A DNA stretch of 64,000 bases from Tetmemena sp. SeJ-2015 (Eukaryota > Ciliophora > Spirotrichea > Sporadotrichida > Oxytrichidae), in assembly GCA_027382625.1 (NCBI GenBank), contig JAJKFJ010021979.1, forward strand, positions 1 to 64,000, read 5' to 3'. Made by a program: the position numbers and the translations under genes. The notes beneath the pieces are model-generated. The model was not told the origin of the DNA, searched no databases, and worked only from the letters and a program-made list of their open reading frames with translations. Positions 16,819 to 28,542 of the stretch are shown here, piece after piece (within the stretch, counting starts at the first letter, position 1; every line of letters begins with the position of its first letter).

Positions 16819-19060
16819 TCAGCTGCTGCCATTACTTCCATTGCTGCCTCCGTGAGAGAGCGAGCGCATCCCACTTATAGAGGGCTTAGGCAAATGCACA
16901 TTTGGAAAATTGATGTTCCAATAGTTATTTTAGTTCTTGTCATTTTTAAGAATACCTCCGTTGCTGGAGTGTCCGCTCGAGGCAGACGAATTGCAAAATG
17001 ACTGGAAGTTTATTTAGCTAGGCATAGTGTTTCTGACTTAAGTTTATTGATGAGTACCTCCGAATTGCATGAAGTTGTTATATTAGTTTGTTGCAGCGAG
17101 GGTGCTAGATATTTGCTGAGCAATTTGACTTGTTGAGGGGTTGTTTTGTGAGTTATCATTCAAATGAAGACTAGGGGTCAAAATTGCGCTTTACAAATTA
17201 GCAATTGCTTGTACATTAATTTGGTCCACCAACTGGTTTATTGGGGGATTAGAAGAAAGGGTGCTCCCAGTCATCATGTAGCCTCCTTGATTTGAGGTGC
17301 CTCCGCAGTCTACAATTTATAATTAAAATCTTGGATGGGAATAGGACCATAATAAATTAAGAATTTTAGAAATTTCAAAAATGAAGATCAATTATAATTA
17401 AACATTTTATTTTTTAAAGAAATAAGGGAATTCTAATTTTGATTTTAATTAGATGAGGATCCACTACTCGAGTTATTCATCATGGAGCCAATATTAACCA
17501 TTAAATGGCTCAAATATTAATGGAGCTGCAGCTGAGAAGGCATAGTTACGAAGGACTAGTGGCCGCACAAGCAAGACTCTCCCTTAAGGATGTTGGGACA
17601 GCAGACCACCATAATTGGCACGTACTATATATTTTGGTTTCCAGATGAACCACTACCTCCACTAGACCCTACGTTGGGAGCTGATATAGGACCAAGTCCA
17701 CTATTATTTTTGCCCCCACTAGAACTATCAAGGTAAGCCAAGTTTGAATTATTTGAGGCTCCCGAATTATTGCCTCCATTTGAGCCGTTCTCTGATGAGC
17801 CGTTCATACCCTCTCTCTTTTTGTCTTTGATCTTCTGTTGCTGTTCGTTAAATTGAGCCATTTGCTGGAGGTACTGAGTTACCTTGGTGTCTCCCGAGGT
17901 AACCTCCTTTTTCTTAATAAGGTTTTTCATCTTGCTCTGCTGTTGCTGTTGATACTCTATAAATTCTTATAAAATCTATGAGAAGCTAATAGTACAGTCA
18001 GAGGCCGAGTTCTATTTTTCCTCCTCGTATTGACTAATCTAATTTCTCTGTCCACTTGCGGCTCCTAACAAATCAATTATTAATCCTTAAATATCAAGCT
18101 GAGCAATTAATGGAGTTACCTGACAATACAGAAGTAAATTAATGCCCATGAGCACCAACCTCATCGAAGGATCTTTTCTGACGTTTACCCAAACTTTTAG
18201 ACCTATTTATTTATATCCCAGAAATAAATTCAATATATACCTTCATTAAATAATATGCTATGACTATAATAAAAGATGGGGAGGTGGAAATTACAGGTGA
18301 GACTCTTCCTAATAAAATTAATATAAACGACTAAATAAGCTTACTTGAGATGAGATGACTCCATTTGGATCCTTCTGTGGATCTGCGATGGACTGGCTCT
18401 CCCTCATTTAGGAGGAGTCGTCGTTTGCCGAGTTTTCATCAGACGAGTCAAGCTTCAACTTTAGCTTTAGAATTATCTTCTTAAGATCCCTCTTGTTCTT
18501 AAACTTGTTCATTAGGGGTTGCCATACTCTCTAAAAATAGTTATAAGCTTTAAACTGATTTCTGTTAATCCTTCGCATCTCAAAATTATGAACCTACCAT
18601 ATGATTATGGTTTACCTTTCTGATGTTGGTAAACCAATTCTAAACTTGTTTCTTTGTGAGGCCGCTTTCCCTACTAAGTGTAGTCTTGTCTGCGGCTTTA
18701 AGATACGGGTGCTCGACATTTTCAATGAGCCAGCGCTTGAGTACCTAGGTAGCTTCCTTCGAGAAATTTTATTTTCGGCCATGTCTTCCCCCGCTCTCTT
18801 CCTCACGATCGCTATCCTTTGAGGGAGATTAAGAGTCGGCTCTAGAGTAGAAACTACCCTCCTGTGCGCGATGAGTGCGCAGTGTGGATCTTTTTAATGA
18901 ATCGTGGGTCTATTTTGATTTATTTAGGTCATCCTCCTGCTTCTCAGGGGTCTATTAAATCTACCTTTACTAATTAAACTCTACATATACTATTAAAAAA
19001 TGATTCAAATTTACCCATTTGAGTCCCAAAAAATTCACTATCTCTCTAGTCAAAAGAGTT
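16819..19060 (-). CDS. TALE-class homeodomain protein
   Basis: Nuclear DNA-binding regulator. The homeodomain lies at about 18570-18740 on the minus strand: LKRWLIENVEHPYLKAADKT, then LTKKQVQNWFTNIRK, joined over a short intron to MRRINRNQ. The three-residue loop extension between helices 1 and 2 (HPYLKAADK) and the WFTNIRK recognition helix are TALE hallmarks. Upstream is a Ser/Arg/acidic region. Downstream is a long Gln/Asn/Ser/Gly-rich tail (about 350 residues) ending HGGSNGSNGSS at TGA 16819-16821. Introns of 30-60 nt and possible IESs interrupt the tail (for example 17330-17450). The 5' end is not fixed: coding is visible up to about 19050, without a convincing ATG. Confidence 0.85.
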
Positions 19061-19641
19061 TTAATAAGCTCTGAAAATAATATAAAATTTATTTTTTTAT
19101 GAAGGTGTGAGTGTCACTATGGTTAAATTAATTTTCCTGAGAATTTAAGTTTTGGAGTGAGATGGGCGAAGGGCCGGGTTGTATGTTAGAGGTTAGCTCT
19201 TAATGATGATTGTTCTAAGTCTGCATTCTAGTTAGAGTAGATTATTAATATTTTAATTAAGAGGGTATTAATTAGAAATTTAAATTAGTTCGCCAGAGGC
19301 CGGTCACCTTACATAAATATTCTTATCTACAAAAATTACTTCATTTTTATAATAAAATTTATATCTTCATTCTAAATTGTTAAAAATTATTTACTTGTGC
19401 CTTTTAATACAATAAGAATATTTTTTAAATAAGAAACTACAATCTAAAACTTTAATTTATTTTATAAGTATAATGAGATTTACTGATAATGAATTATAAG
19501 TTAGTTTCAAGTCAACCTCATGACGATAGTTACTAAGCAGTCAATTTCACAATCAAGTCAATTTACTCTTTATCTCACTTAACCATTTATTTTCATTTGC
19601 CAATTACATTATGATTTTATTGGAAAATTAATTATTTAAAC
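19061..19641. other. intergenic, AT-rich
   Basis: Divergent spacer between the homeobox and thioredoxin-like genes; no coding or repeat signal seen. Confidence 0.6.
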
Positions 19642-21586
19642 ATGGATAAACTCATAAGTGCCATAACTTTGTTGTCTTTTATAGTATGTGCCCATTGCGA
19701 AATTAAAATTAGAGATGGCATTTACTTAATTGACAAGTCCAACAATGATGAGTCTGTGAAGGAAGCACTATAAAATAGAGGGGTCATTATGATTGGGTTT
19801 CAATAAAGTAAACGTATTTTAAGTTTTAAATTTTAGAAAATGATGAGCTGAGCTACAAAATGGAGCTAGAATTCATATAAGCACGAAGGCTTATTGCAAG
19901 AACAGGAGAGTCTCTTAATTTCGGTATTGTCACTGTGAAAACTGTTAAAGATCTGGACGAAAATCTTAAAATTACTAAATTGCCACACATAATAGCAATT
20001 AAGTAGTCATTATATTTCATATTTTATATTTTTTAAATATATTTTAAATTATAATAAAACAAAAAGAAAATGAAGCTGCATTACTCACTTTTTTTAAATT
20101 ATAATGTTAGTTTATTTTTAAGTAATCAAGAAATGTATTAATTTATTATAATAAGTTCCTTTAATAAATTAATATATTTCTTTATCAATTTTAAATTAGA
20201 ATTTAAGACTATTTTATATATGTATTTTAATTAGTTTGAGAAAGCTGAGCAAGTGATATACGATATCAGTGAAAACAAAATAGAGCATTTAAATATGATA
20301 ACCTTCTTGAGGAAGTTAAGAGATCCAGATCCAGGATTGATACCAGTCATTTCCAATAGTTAAGCCTTTGACAAATTAAGGTCTCGCCATCCCTCTCATT
20401 TGATAGTTGGAAACTTCATCTCTAGAAAATCAAAGATTTATGAGTAATTTAAGCAAGCAGCGAATGAATTTAAGCAACTTCTCTTTGTGGAATTCACAGA
20501 AGAATCTTCTTTTTTCAAGGACGCACTATAGGGAAATCATGATCAGATAAGAAAGCACTCCAGAGACTATGGAGCAATAGTAATTTTGAGAAAAGAAGAG
20601 TTTGTTTACAGAAGCGTGCGTCATCATGAATTTTACGACATAAAGGAGAATGGATTATTGATTGACTTCATCTACTAGAACTATCTTATAGATGTAGACT
20701 TTTACACAATGAATACTTTCTAGATATACAGGAAACTCAATCAGTCGATTGCTTATGTGGCTTTTGATTAAGTATTTAACCCTTAAAAAGACTCAGAGTT
20801 TATAAACTACATAATGAGTAGAGTTTCAAATCGACTTCTTTATATTTATAACTTTACGATCCTTTCAAGGGAAGACTTTTGACTTGCATAATTCAGTTAC
20901 CAGAGTTCCCCCATCTAAAGGATAAACTAAGGTTAAACGATATTAATTCAAACCTAAACTCATTCTTCTTCATCGAGCGCTATCCTATAGAGGGAGGATT
21001 CTTCAGGTTTGAACAAGACTTCTTACGTACCAATGATTCCATTGAAACTTAAATGCTGCTAACGTTTACTGCAGATGTTATGAATAACAGACTCCTCCCC
21101 TTCAGAGTTAATCAAAAGTTAGAAAACTTGTTTGATGAAGCAGGGATTAGAATCTTCAACTCTGAAAAGCTGGACTAATACTTTTTGGCTCATACTTTCC
21201 TAGAGAAAGAACTCTTGATATTTTTCTACTCTGAGACTTAAGATAAAGCCAAGAATCAAGAAATAACTGAGCTTATGAAAATTCTAGGAGAACTTGCAAC
21301 AAGACTTAGAAACCAAAATCTGAATAATTTGTAAATTGGAAAGTTTGACTAGAAGAATAATGATCCTGCAAAACAATTCTCAGTTTATTAACCAAACGTA
21401 CTATACTTTATTCCTTAGGAAACTGACTCTTACCCAGCAGAAACTTTAGTTACTCTTGATAAGATAACTTTTAAAGAATTGGTAGGTCCTCTTCTAAACC
21501 ATTCCAAAATATTGCACAGGGTTCTTAATCAGGAAGAGAAAGAAGAACTCAAAGTGCAATATACAATTGAAAAATTAGAATTTTGA
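19642..21586 (+). CDS. ER thioredoxin-fold (PDI-like) protein without a CXXC
   Basis: Start ATG 19642 with a signal peptide (MDKLISAITLLSFIVCAHCE). The following region (NRGVIMIGFQ; IARTGESLNFGIVTVKTVKD; LPHIIAIKQ) has thioredoxin-fold spacing but no visible CXXC, as in ERp44/calsequestrin-type or pseudo-PDI domains. Further tandem folds are likely (HLIVGNFISRKSKIYEQFK; KQLLFVEFTEESSFFKDAL; YGAIVILRKEEFVYRSV). Stop TGA 21584-21586. A GT-AG intron sits at about 19807-19836 and a 228-bp IES with pointer TAGT at 20004-20231. At about 20855 the frame shifts by one base between LLYIYN and YDPFKGRLLT without a visible intron, so an indel is likely. A role in ER folding or protein retention is inferred. 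Confidence 0.6.
20004..20231 (+). other. IES in the thioredoxin-like gene, pointer TAGT
   Basis: TAGT at 20004-20007 and 20232-20235 flank a very AT-rich 228-bp unit. Excision joins IIAIK to QFEKAEQ in frame, while the available GT-AG choices shift the frame. Confidence 0.85.
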
Positions 21587-21748
21587 TTATCTAATGTAAA
21601 CAAATTTTGCGAAAGGAAGTAAAAAATAAGTTAGTTCCCAATTAGATTTATCAAACAGTATATTGTCTCGGCCTTTCTATTTTATACGCAAATTTCCACT
21701 CTGGAGATGGCTTCTCCTCTTACTCTTAGGGTTTGATGCAGATCATTA

Positions 21749-22009
21749 TCAGAAATACCGACGCAAGGACAAGATTTATTATATAAAATATCTTTGTGAA
21801 TATATATTCAATTCATTCTTTTTTTTTAATACTGTTATTACTGTGGTGAGAGTTTCTTATCTTTCTTAGCCTCCTTTGTTGTTTTAAAATTCTCGAATCA
21901 GATATTCGTTTCCAACTTGCTCCTGCCATCTCAAGAACATAAAGAAGAAAATAGCCACAAAGCAAATTCCGAAGCAGAAATAATTGCAAATATTTGGTAG
22001 GCCGACCAT
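21749..22009 (-). CDS. small single-pass membrane protein
   Basis: Start ATG 22009 (MVGLPNICNYFCF). About 86 residues: one N-terminal hydrophobic segment (FGICFVAIFFFMFL), then a polar tail, ending at TGA 21749-21751. Part of the tail (after TLTT) may be an intron. Unknown function; the short length makes this tentative. Confidence 0.4.
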
Positions 22010-22102
22010 GTTATTATTTTTTATTTTAAGGTAATAAAATCTAATCATCAATAATTTTTAACAAACAAAGAGCTTATACTCTCAAAAATCAATCATAAAT
22101 TC

Positions 22103-24073
22103 TCAAACAAAAGTTCTATTCACCTATTTAAAATCACCCAATCCTCCAATTTAAAAATGCAAGAGTTTATTTTTGAGAGTATTCTGCATTGTTCTTTCTT
22201 TATTTTCTTTATCTTAGAGTTTATCTCTTAGCTTTGATTGTCTTAGATTTTTAGATCTTTTTGGAATCATTTTAGTCTAAGAAGTAGAACCTCTTGATAG
22301 TCGCTTTGAGTTGTTCTTTTGAAATGACATTTGAGAGCCTTGCCTAGAGTGTTGCTATTCTTTGAGAAGCTGAAAACTATTGTCAATCTATATGTTGGTT
22401 ATATCAGCTAGCCTTTGCGCCCTCTCTTTCATAATTTCCTCTTTCTTCTTGAGATAATTTCCAAGCAAGTGACTCTCTATCTATCTTGCATTTTATAATG
22501 GATTGATGACCTTATTCTGCTATAATTATCTCTTGCTTCTTTACTTTGGTAAAAGAGCTACCTTTGAATTACTTCTGCTTCTATGAATAAGTGAAATCAC
22601 ATCGTCATAAGATTTCCTTCCCAAAGAAGCCATAGACTTCTTACTCATTGATCTTTTTGGCCTCCTTTATTTAGCAGAATGATCAACTGTTATTGAAGGC
22701 TTAGTCAGAGTATGTCCACTCTTCCCAGTGTCATAGTAAAATGAAGTGGACCCTGAGCTGAATGAAATATTCAAAAGATTTCCACCGAAAGCTCTTTTCT
22801 TTGTTTTCTTTATATAAGCTGACCTCAATTCGCTTATTCTATCATCAGAAACAGACCTTCTGCGCTCTAAACTATGGACCAAGTTTCTTTTTCTGTGATC
22901 CTTATCTGCCGTTTTATCTTGAATTTTAAGATCTTAATTAGTATAGTTGAGGAATTAGTCTGGATTTCCAAGGCTTATTTCCTGAGGGCGGGATTATCCA
23001 AAATCAACACTATGAGAAAGATGTAAGGCCTTGCTTTCCTTTGATTAAAAGCCATTTGTGCTTGCTCTTCCCTTCATTTATTCCAAATTTTTCTCTAGCT
23101 ATTGGATTCTTAAGAGAAGATTTTCATGCTAAAGCTAATAAAGCTTCTCCGATTTGAGAGTCTCTTGAAGCTCTTATCTGAGTTATTGAGAGTTGATTGT
23201 CTCGTTTTGTTTGGTAGTAAATTAAGAAGTTGTCCCAGAAGGAGTTGAAAATTTTTTATTTCTTAAATTAGCTTAGTTAGAATTTTACCGTTTGTCTTTT
23301 TCAATACTTTGAAGATTAGTTTCTTAATTAAACGAGCTAAATTTATTGATAATTTCTTGACTCTTCTCTTCAACGACCTTTCTTGCCTTTGAGATCACAT
23401 CGTTTTCTCTTCTTCTTGAATTTTGCTGAATTTTAGTGACTCGCGTTATTTTTTCATGAATAGATTCTATCTTTGTATTGAATTGTTTAATTTACTCCTA
23501 TGCCTTCGCAGTCTTTGCTTCTATCTTTTTACTCAAGGATACTATATCCATAGCTAATTCTTTGCCTAGGCCTTTGAGGTCTTTACTAAATTCACTTTTC
23601 AATTCTTGTAGCTACCTCTCTACTTGGCTTTGGCCTCTAATCTTCTTGATAGAGCTTTGCAATTTCTTAAACTGATCTCTGATTTTAACATTCTCTTCAT
23701 CTTATTTCTCATTGTAACTTTGAAGTAGTTGCACTACCTTGAATAAGTCACTTGACTAGCTTTCAATTTTTTCTAATCTCTCCTCTAGGACCGTTGATGT
23801 AGTTGAATTGAAATGCTTGTAAGAAGGATCTTTAAGAAGAGCTCTAACTGGACTCTGTCGCTTCTTAGAAGCTATATCATCATTTGAAGAAACTTGAGTT
23901 TAAGTAGAGGTAAGGTTTGAAAGATGCTTTTGCAATTTTTAAGATGGTTCAGCTTTATCTTCATTATCTTCATTTGTAGGATCATTCTTGTTTCTATATT
24001 TCTAAATATACTTTAAGTAGGAAGAAACAGAAAGGGAATTCACTGAGTGACTGTTGTTGTTGCTTTTATTCAT
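22103..24073 (-). CDS. coiled-coil protein, single uninterrupted exon
   Basis: An uninterrupted frame of about 656 codons from ATG 24073 (MNKSNNNSHSVNSLSV) to TGA 22103-22105. The N-terminal 100 residues are polar and disordered-looking. From about residue 100 to 320 there are long heptad-like stretches (VLEERLEKIESQSSDLFKVV; LGKELAMDIVSLSKKIEAK). A Ser/Lys/Arg-rich C-terminal half follows. No IES and no intron are seen, unlike most neighbours. A cytoskeletal or ciliary structural role is plausible, but nothing in the sequence identifies it. Confidence 0.8.
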
Positions 24074-24154
24074 ATTTTTAATTAATTTGAATTCTCTTTA
24101 AACTGCAATAACTTCAATCTCAAAGAAGAATAAGAAAATATTAACCTCTCTCTA

Positions 24155-25770
24155 TCACATCCAAATGCAGTATTAGGGATCAAGAACACATGCACCTTTT
24201 CCGGGTTGAGTAGCGAAGATATATCTGTCAATGTCGTCAGTAATCCAAAGCTGGTAGCCAGGCTCTCTCTCTTTGGTGTAGTAAGAGTACATCTTGTCAA
24301 TGAAGGAAGAGAGCTGATCTTTCTTTACTAAAGAGACTGAGCAACCACCCCATCCTGCTCCAGTCAGTCTGCTACCAAGAGCCCCTGAGTCACGGGCAAG
24401 TTAGGTTATTTCATCTAACTCTAAAGAAGAGCACTCATAGAGATCTCTGCAACTATAATGACTTTGATTCATAAGATCTCCTAATGTCTGAGCCTTCGTC
24501 TCTAAATCTAGGCTTTCATCGTCACATCCTGCTTTAAATTAATATACTCTCTCAGCCTCTGTAAAAACATGTGTAGCCCTAGCATGCAACATAAAAGTCA
24601 CATTCTACTTCAGCACATCGTTAGAGTATGGAATATCCTTTAGAAGCATGTCTAAGTCATCCTCATTGAGAGCTTCCTTGCACTTTTGATGATTGTAACC
24701 TCCTTTTTGAATGTGAGTGTTAACTAGGTCTACCATCTCAGAGAAAGATAATCCTAATTCAGTTTAAAGCTCATAGAAATTTTTATATGTCACCTCTGAG
24801 GCTTTTGAAGCCTTGCCTAAAGCAATGGCTAGAATCTAAAGTCCGAATTTGCATTCGACAACTCTCTTATTGTAATGAAAAAAATTAAAAGTATCTAGTT
24901 CCCAGAGTCAATAATTTTGGACTGGGGGTTATGGAATTTCCAATAACTAGTGCAAGATTATCTGGAACTTTAACATTAGTAGCCTTCAACTTGGGGTTAA
25001 ATTCAATAAGCTTAGCAATATTTTTCTCAGCCATAATGGAAATTGTTTGATCCATTCCTCCACAAGCAGTTCCGGCATTCCTCTCAGACAAGACGCAAAG
25101 GTTGCTCAAGTCACCTTTAGGAATTTTGTTCTACAAGCCGTTAACATGAGCAGTTAAAACTGCAGTGCACACAACGAATGCGCTACTAGATGAAACTCCT
25201 GCAGCTGGAGGCACTAGAGAATTAAATTATTTTAATCAATCAAAACTTTGAGTCCCCTGGGCTTTTGAACTTGATCACCATACTGTCTATCTATTGTGAG
25301 TACTGCTTTATATCCACAGAGGAAGTAATTGATCCAGTGAGGACCCTCCTTGAACTTTTGATAGGGATCAGTTGAGAGCCTCTCTGTAGGATACTAATCC
25401 TTGTCAATGTTGTTAATGACGATCTCATCTGTGTCATTTATAGTATAGGCCATGACAAAATCTTGCTCTATGGCTGCAGGAAGGACTGCATATCCACAAT
25501 AGTCAATATGTTCTCCTATGATGTTTACTCTTCCGGGAGCCCTGCAAAAGAATTTATTAGCTTATATTTAATGAACTTAGGTGCTTCTCCGTAGAGGATC
25601 TTGAATCTTTCCTTAATGTGTTTGTACCTAGGCTCATGCTTAGACTTGATTGCTCCATCAGTGTCGTGATAGATTTCAGGTAAGTGGTTGAGAGTGGGCA
25701 CAAATTCCATGTTGGTATTTGTTTCAGTTGCTTGAACTGGCAAGTCTTGGTCGGCACTAGAGCTTTCCAT
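24155..25770 (-). CDS. galactokinase / N-acetylgalactosamine kinase (GALK2-type)
   Basis: GHMP-family sugar kinase phosphorylating galactose or GalNAc at C1, in the cytosol (Leloir or salvage pathway). Start ATG 25770. The galactokinase signature [14 protein letters not shown] appears after a 35-nt intron. The ATP-binding glycine/serine loop is [12 protein letters not shown], and the third motif [17 protein letters not shown] is intact. [20 protein letters not shown] is closer to GALK2 than to bacterial GalK. Ends at TGA 24155-24157. Two junctions (about 25200-25240 and about 24880) have no clean GT-AG solution and may be IESs. It is head-to-head with nothing obvious; 25771-26134 is AT-rich spacer. 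Confidence 0.9.
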
Positions 25771-26134
25771 TTAAAAATATCTTTGATTAAGATAAGATTC
25801 TATATCACATTTATTCCACTGATGGATCAATCATGCTGAGAATGCCTCAGAAATTCAGAAAAATAAATAATGAAATTAAGTTTGAACTATGAGATTTACA
25901 ATATTTGATAAAATCAAATTAATAACAACTACTGCGCACGAAGCTAACTATGGATAGACACACTCTAAAGCCATCTCTCTCAAGTCAATTAATCCTAGAA
26001 ACTCAAAAGAAAGAAGCACAAGCTCACAATAACATATTAATAGCATTTTGCAGTATCAATTTAATAAAAAGAGAAATAAAGAGTTATTTTCAAAGTTAAG
26101 TTTGTTTTGCCTCAACTAGAATTATAGTTCTATA

Positions 26135-27522
26135 ATGTTGTCCAGGGGTTCTGAATTCAGTAAATAAAAGCTGCAACAAGCTACATTTTCTTGTTTGTAG
26201 CCAAAGGTGAGTATTTTGCTTGTATTTTGTGCGGTCTTTTGGGAGAAAGTTTGGATATCTGAGATGGTGAAAATAAATCTGCTTATAGGTTGAGGTTGAG
26301 TACCTATAAGGCATGAATTAAGGTGAGAACTCTCAGCCAGACTCATACTTTATAAACAAAGAAGGCAATAACGCAGTCTAGGAGCTCTTTGTATTTGAAG
26401 ACTACATAATTTCACTCACAGTCCATGGAGTATGTACCGCCTTCAACACAGGTAAGAAAGATTCCAATCAATTGCCCCTAAAAAAGCTTCATTTATACTG
26501 ATAAATTACATAGTAAACAAATAATGCCTTATTATAAACCGAAGCAAGACAGAGAAGATTAGGAGCATATTCAAAAATGATTTGAACAACTCTATCTTCA
26601 TTGTCAGTGTAAAAGAGAAGTTTGATTGCTCTAGAATGAAGTGTAGAAGTCTTCCTCTCAAGTATACTTTCTTACTTTAAACTGATATAGGGACCTTTAG
26701 GCTGGGCTTATTAAGGGCTAGAAACTCTTCGTATAATTTGTGCTTAAGTGGCCAGATTTTATTGAATTCGATGAACTCAACAGCAAAATAGTGACAAAGC
26801 ATTCTGAGGAAGGAGCCTATAGAGTTTGGTGCCTGCAGACTTACCAAATGCTATATGTACTTACTCATGAATTCCTAGCTGAGTTCAAGATATGGTATGA
26901 CAAAATGTGGGTTAATTAACTTATAGTAACGGAGTAATGCTGCTTCTATTCAACCCAGTGGGCAATTCTATCCCTATGACTATAATAAATGTCCACACTG
27001 GCGAGCCAATGATGAATATCGCATATCAAGGATAGCTAGGAGAAATTGAAACAAAAATATTTAAATCGAGTTTGTTGAGCAATTTAATGAGAACATACTT
27101 ATCAAGCAAAAGTATTATTAATTTTAAGGATAAGCCTTTGAAGATCCATGACATACTTACCAATAAATCAAAACTCATAACAAATTTTGAGAGTCCAGAT
27201 GCCTTCATTTTCGTATATGAAAAGGAACTATTTGTGAGCTTAAAAGAAGGCAGAATAACAATCTGGTCCACAGATGGCTAAATGATAACAGAGTAAGTAA
27301 TTGGCATGTTTCTAATCATCCTATAGTTTTAATCAAGATATTCTGTATTCATAAGAGCCAGAGAGGAGAAAAATTTAAGACAGAAATTACATTATCAGTC
27401 TATCCTCCTCAAGAAAGTACTTATTCACAGTCATCAAATAGGAGTAAATTTAGGAGTAGCTCTAATTAGATAATCCAGAGAACCTACTGTTGCAGCAATA
27501 TGGGATGAATATGAATACATGA
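26135..27522 (+). CDS. beta-propeller (WD-like) protein
   Basis: Start ATG 26135 (MLSRGSEFSKQKL). Two short phase-0 introns (39 and 22 nt) lead to KVWISEM and VEVEYLQGMNQGENS. Strand-rich repeats follow, including FVFEDYIISLTVHGVCTAF, GAYRVWCLQTYQMLYVLTHE, NGVMLLLFNPVGNSIPMTI and ELFVSLKEGRITIWSTDGQ, typical of WD40-like propellers. The last intron joins ITD to FNQDILYSQEPERRK; stop TGA 27520-27522 after YGMNMNT. The segment 26450-26720 has ambiguous boundaries. An antisense frame over the first exon also reads smoothly but lacks the intron pattern. Function unknown. Confidence 0.6.
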
Positions 27523-27542
27523 TAGAGCGTAAGAAAACCTAA

Positions 27543-27987
27543 TCAAGATAGAGAACTAGAGAAAATATTAAATTAGAGATAGTTTAAAAGCATTATGTTT
27601 TTAAATTTAATGAGGGAGCCAGCTCGAACAAGATGACTATCAGAATCATTATGAATGCCGTCTTAGTCTGGCTTTTTGTTTTAGTGTCTACGCTTTGAGC
27701 AGTTGTCTGTTGAGGGTGATGATATACTCCTTGTATTCGGTGAGGGTTCTGAGTACTCTTGTTGAATATCTTGTTCTGGATGTTTTTCAAAAGTACGCAA
27801 ATTTGAGCATACTTTTGTAATTCTCTGAGCTTACCTTCAAAAATGAGTCTCTGTTGATTGAGGGGATGTCTTACTTGTCCTGTATGCCGGCCTAGTCGGC
27901 TGCCACCTTCAAGTTTTGAGCTATATAAATTGTTGTCATAGATGTTGTAGTTGAAGTGGTTGTGGATGTAGCTGTTGTAGTTGACAT
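27543..27987 (-). CDS. small protein, frame uncertain
   Basis: Start ATG 27987 (MSTTTATSTTTSTTTSM), a Thr/Ser-rich N-terminus followed by YIAQNLKVAADQAGIQ. After about 27835 two continuations are open. One, via a 23-nt intron, ends with a hydrophobic tail (FIMILIVILFEL), suggesting a tail-anchored protein. The other is hydrophilic (SEPSPNTRSISSPSTDN) and stops at about 27543, just clear of the convergent gene. The sequence alone does not decide. Confidence 0.35.
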
Positions 27988-28214
27988 TTAATTTAAATTA
28001 ACTCTTTATTTAAAACGTAATATATAAAGAATCTCAGAGCAAGGACTCATTAAGCAATTATTTCTAAAGAATATCAACCTATGATAAACTAATCATATTC
28101 ATCCTATAATAATCGCAGTAGTTGCTTCTACATACTTAAAATTTAGCAGCTTCAAATAATCGAGTACTCACCCCTGTTTAAAATATCAGCAATAGAGCAT
28201 CCTAATAAAATTCA

Positions 28215-28439
28215 ATGTCACAGAAAAAGACAAAAGATATCCTGATAAGGGTAATAGACATTCAAAGAGGAAGGATAATAAATGACATATTAGTTGAGAC
28301 AACGAAAAAGAATAATCTAAAACTAACTTAAAGGAAAATGGAAAAACTAATGAATACTATAACCTATGTTTTCTATGATGAACAGAGGCATGAAATAATC
28401 ACTGGACATGAAAGCGGAAGCATAGTGATATGGAATTGA
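28215..28439 (+). CDS. isolated WD-repeat fragment
   Basis: A 74-codon open frame from ATG 28215 to TGA 28437-28439, with a typical WD repeat at its end (VFYDEQRHEIITGHESGSIV, then IWN). A propeller blade cannot fold alone, so this is probably a displaced MDS or the last exon of a propeller gene whose other parts lie elsewhere. It is separated from the propeller gene at 26135-27522 by a minus-strand gene. Confidence 0.45.
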
Positions 28440-28542
28440 AAGAGTATGATTAGATCTTAAATTCTTGTAATGATAGAAAAATTCTGAGCTAAGAAATGAT
28501 GAAGAGGATCTAATTAGAGATTATAAGTTAGGTTTTCAGGTA

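Noticed and set aside
26122..26346. Minus-strand open frame with plausible protein composition
   Set aside because: The plus strand gives phase-consistent short introns and joins to the propeller protein; the antisense frame leads nowhere.
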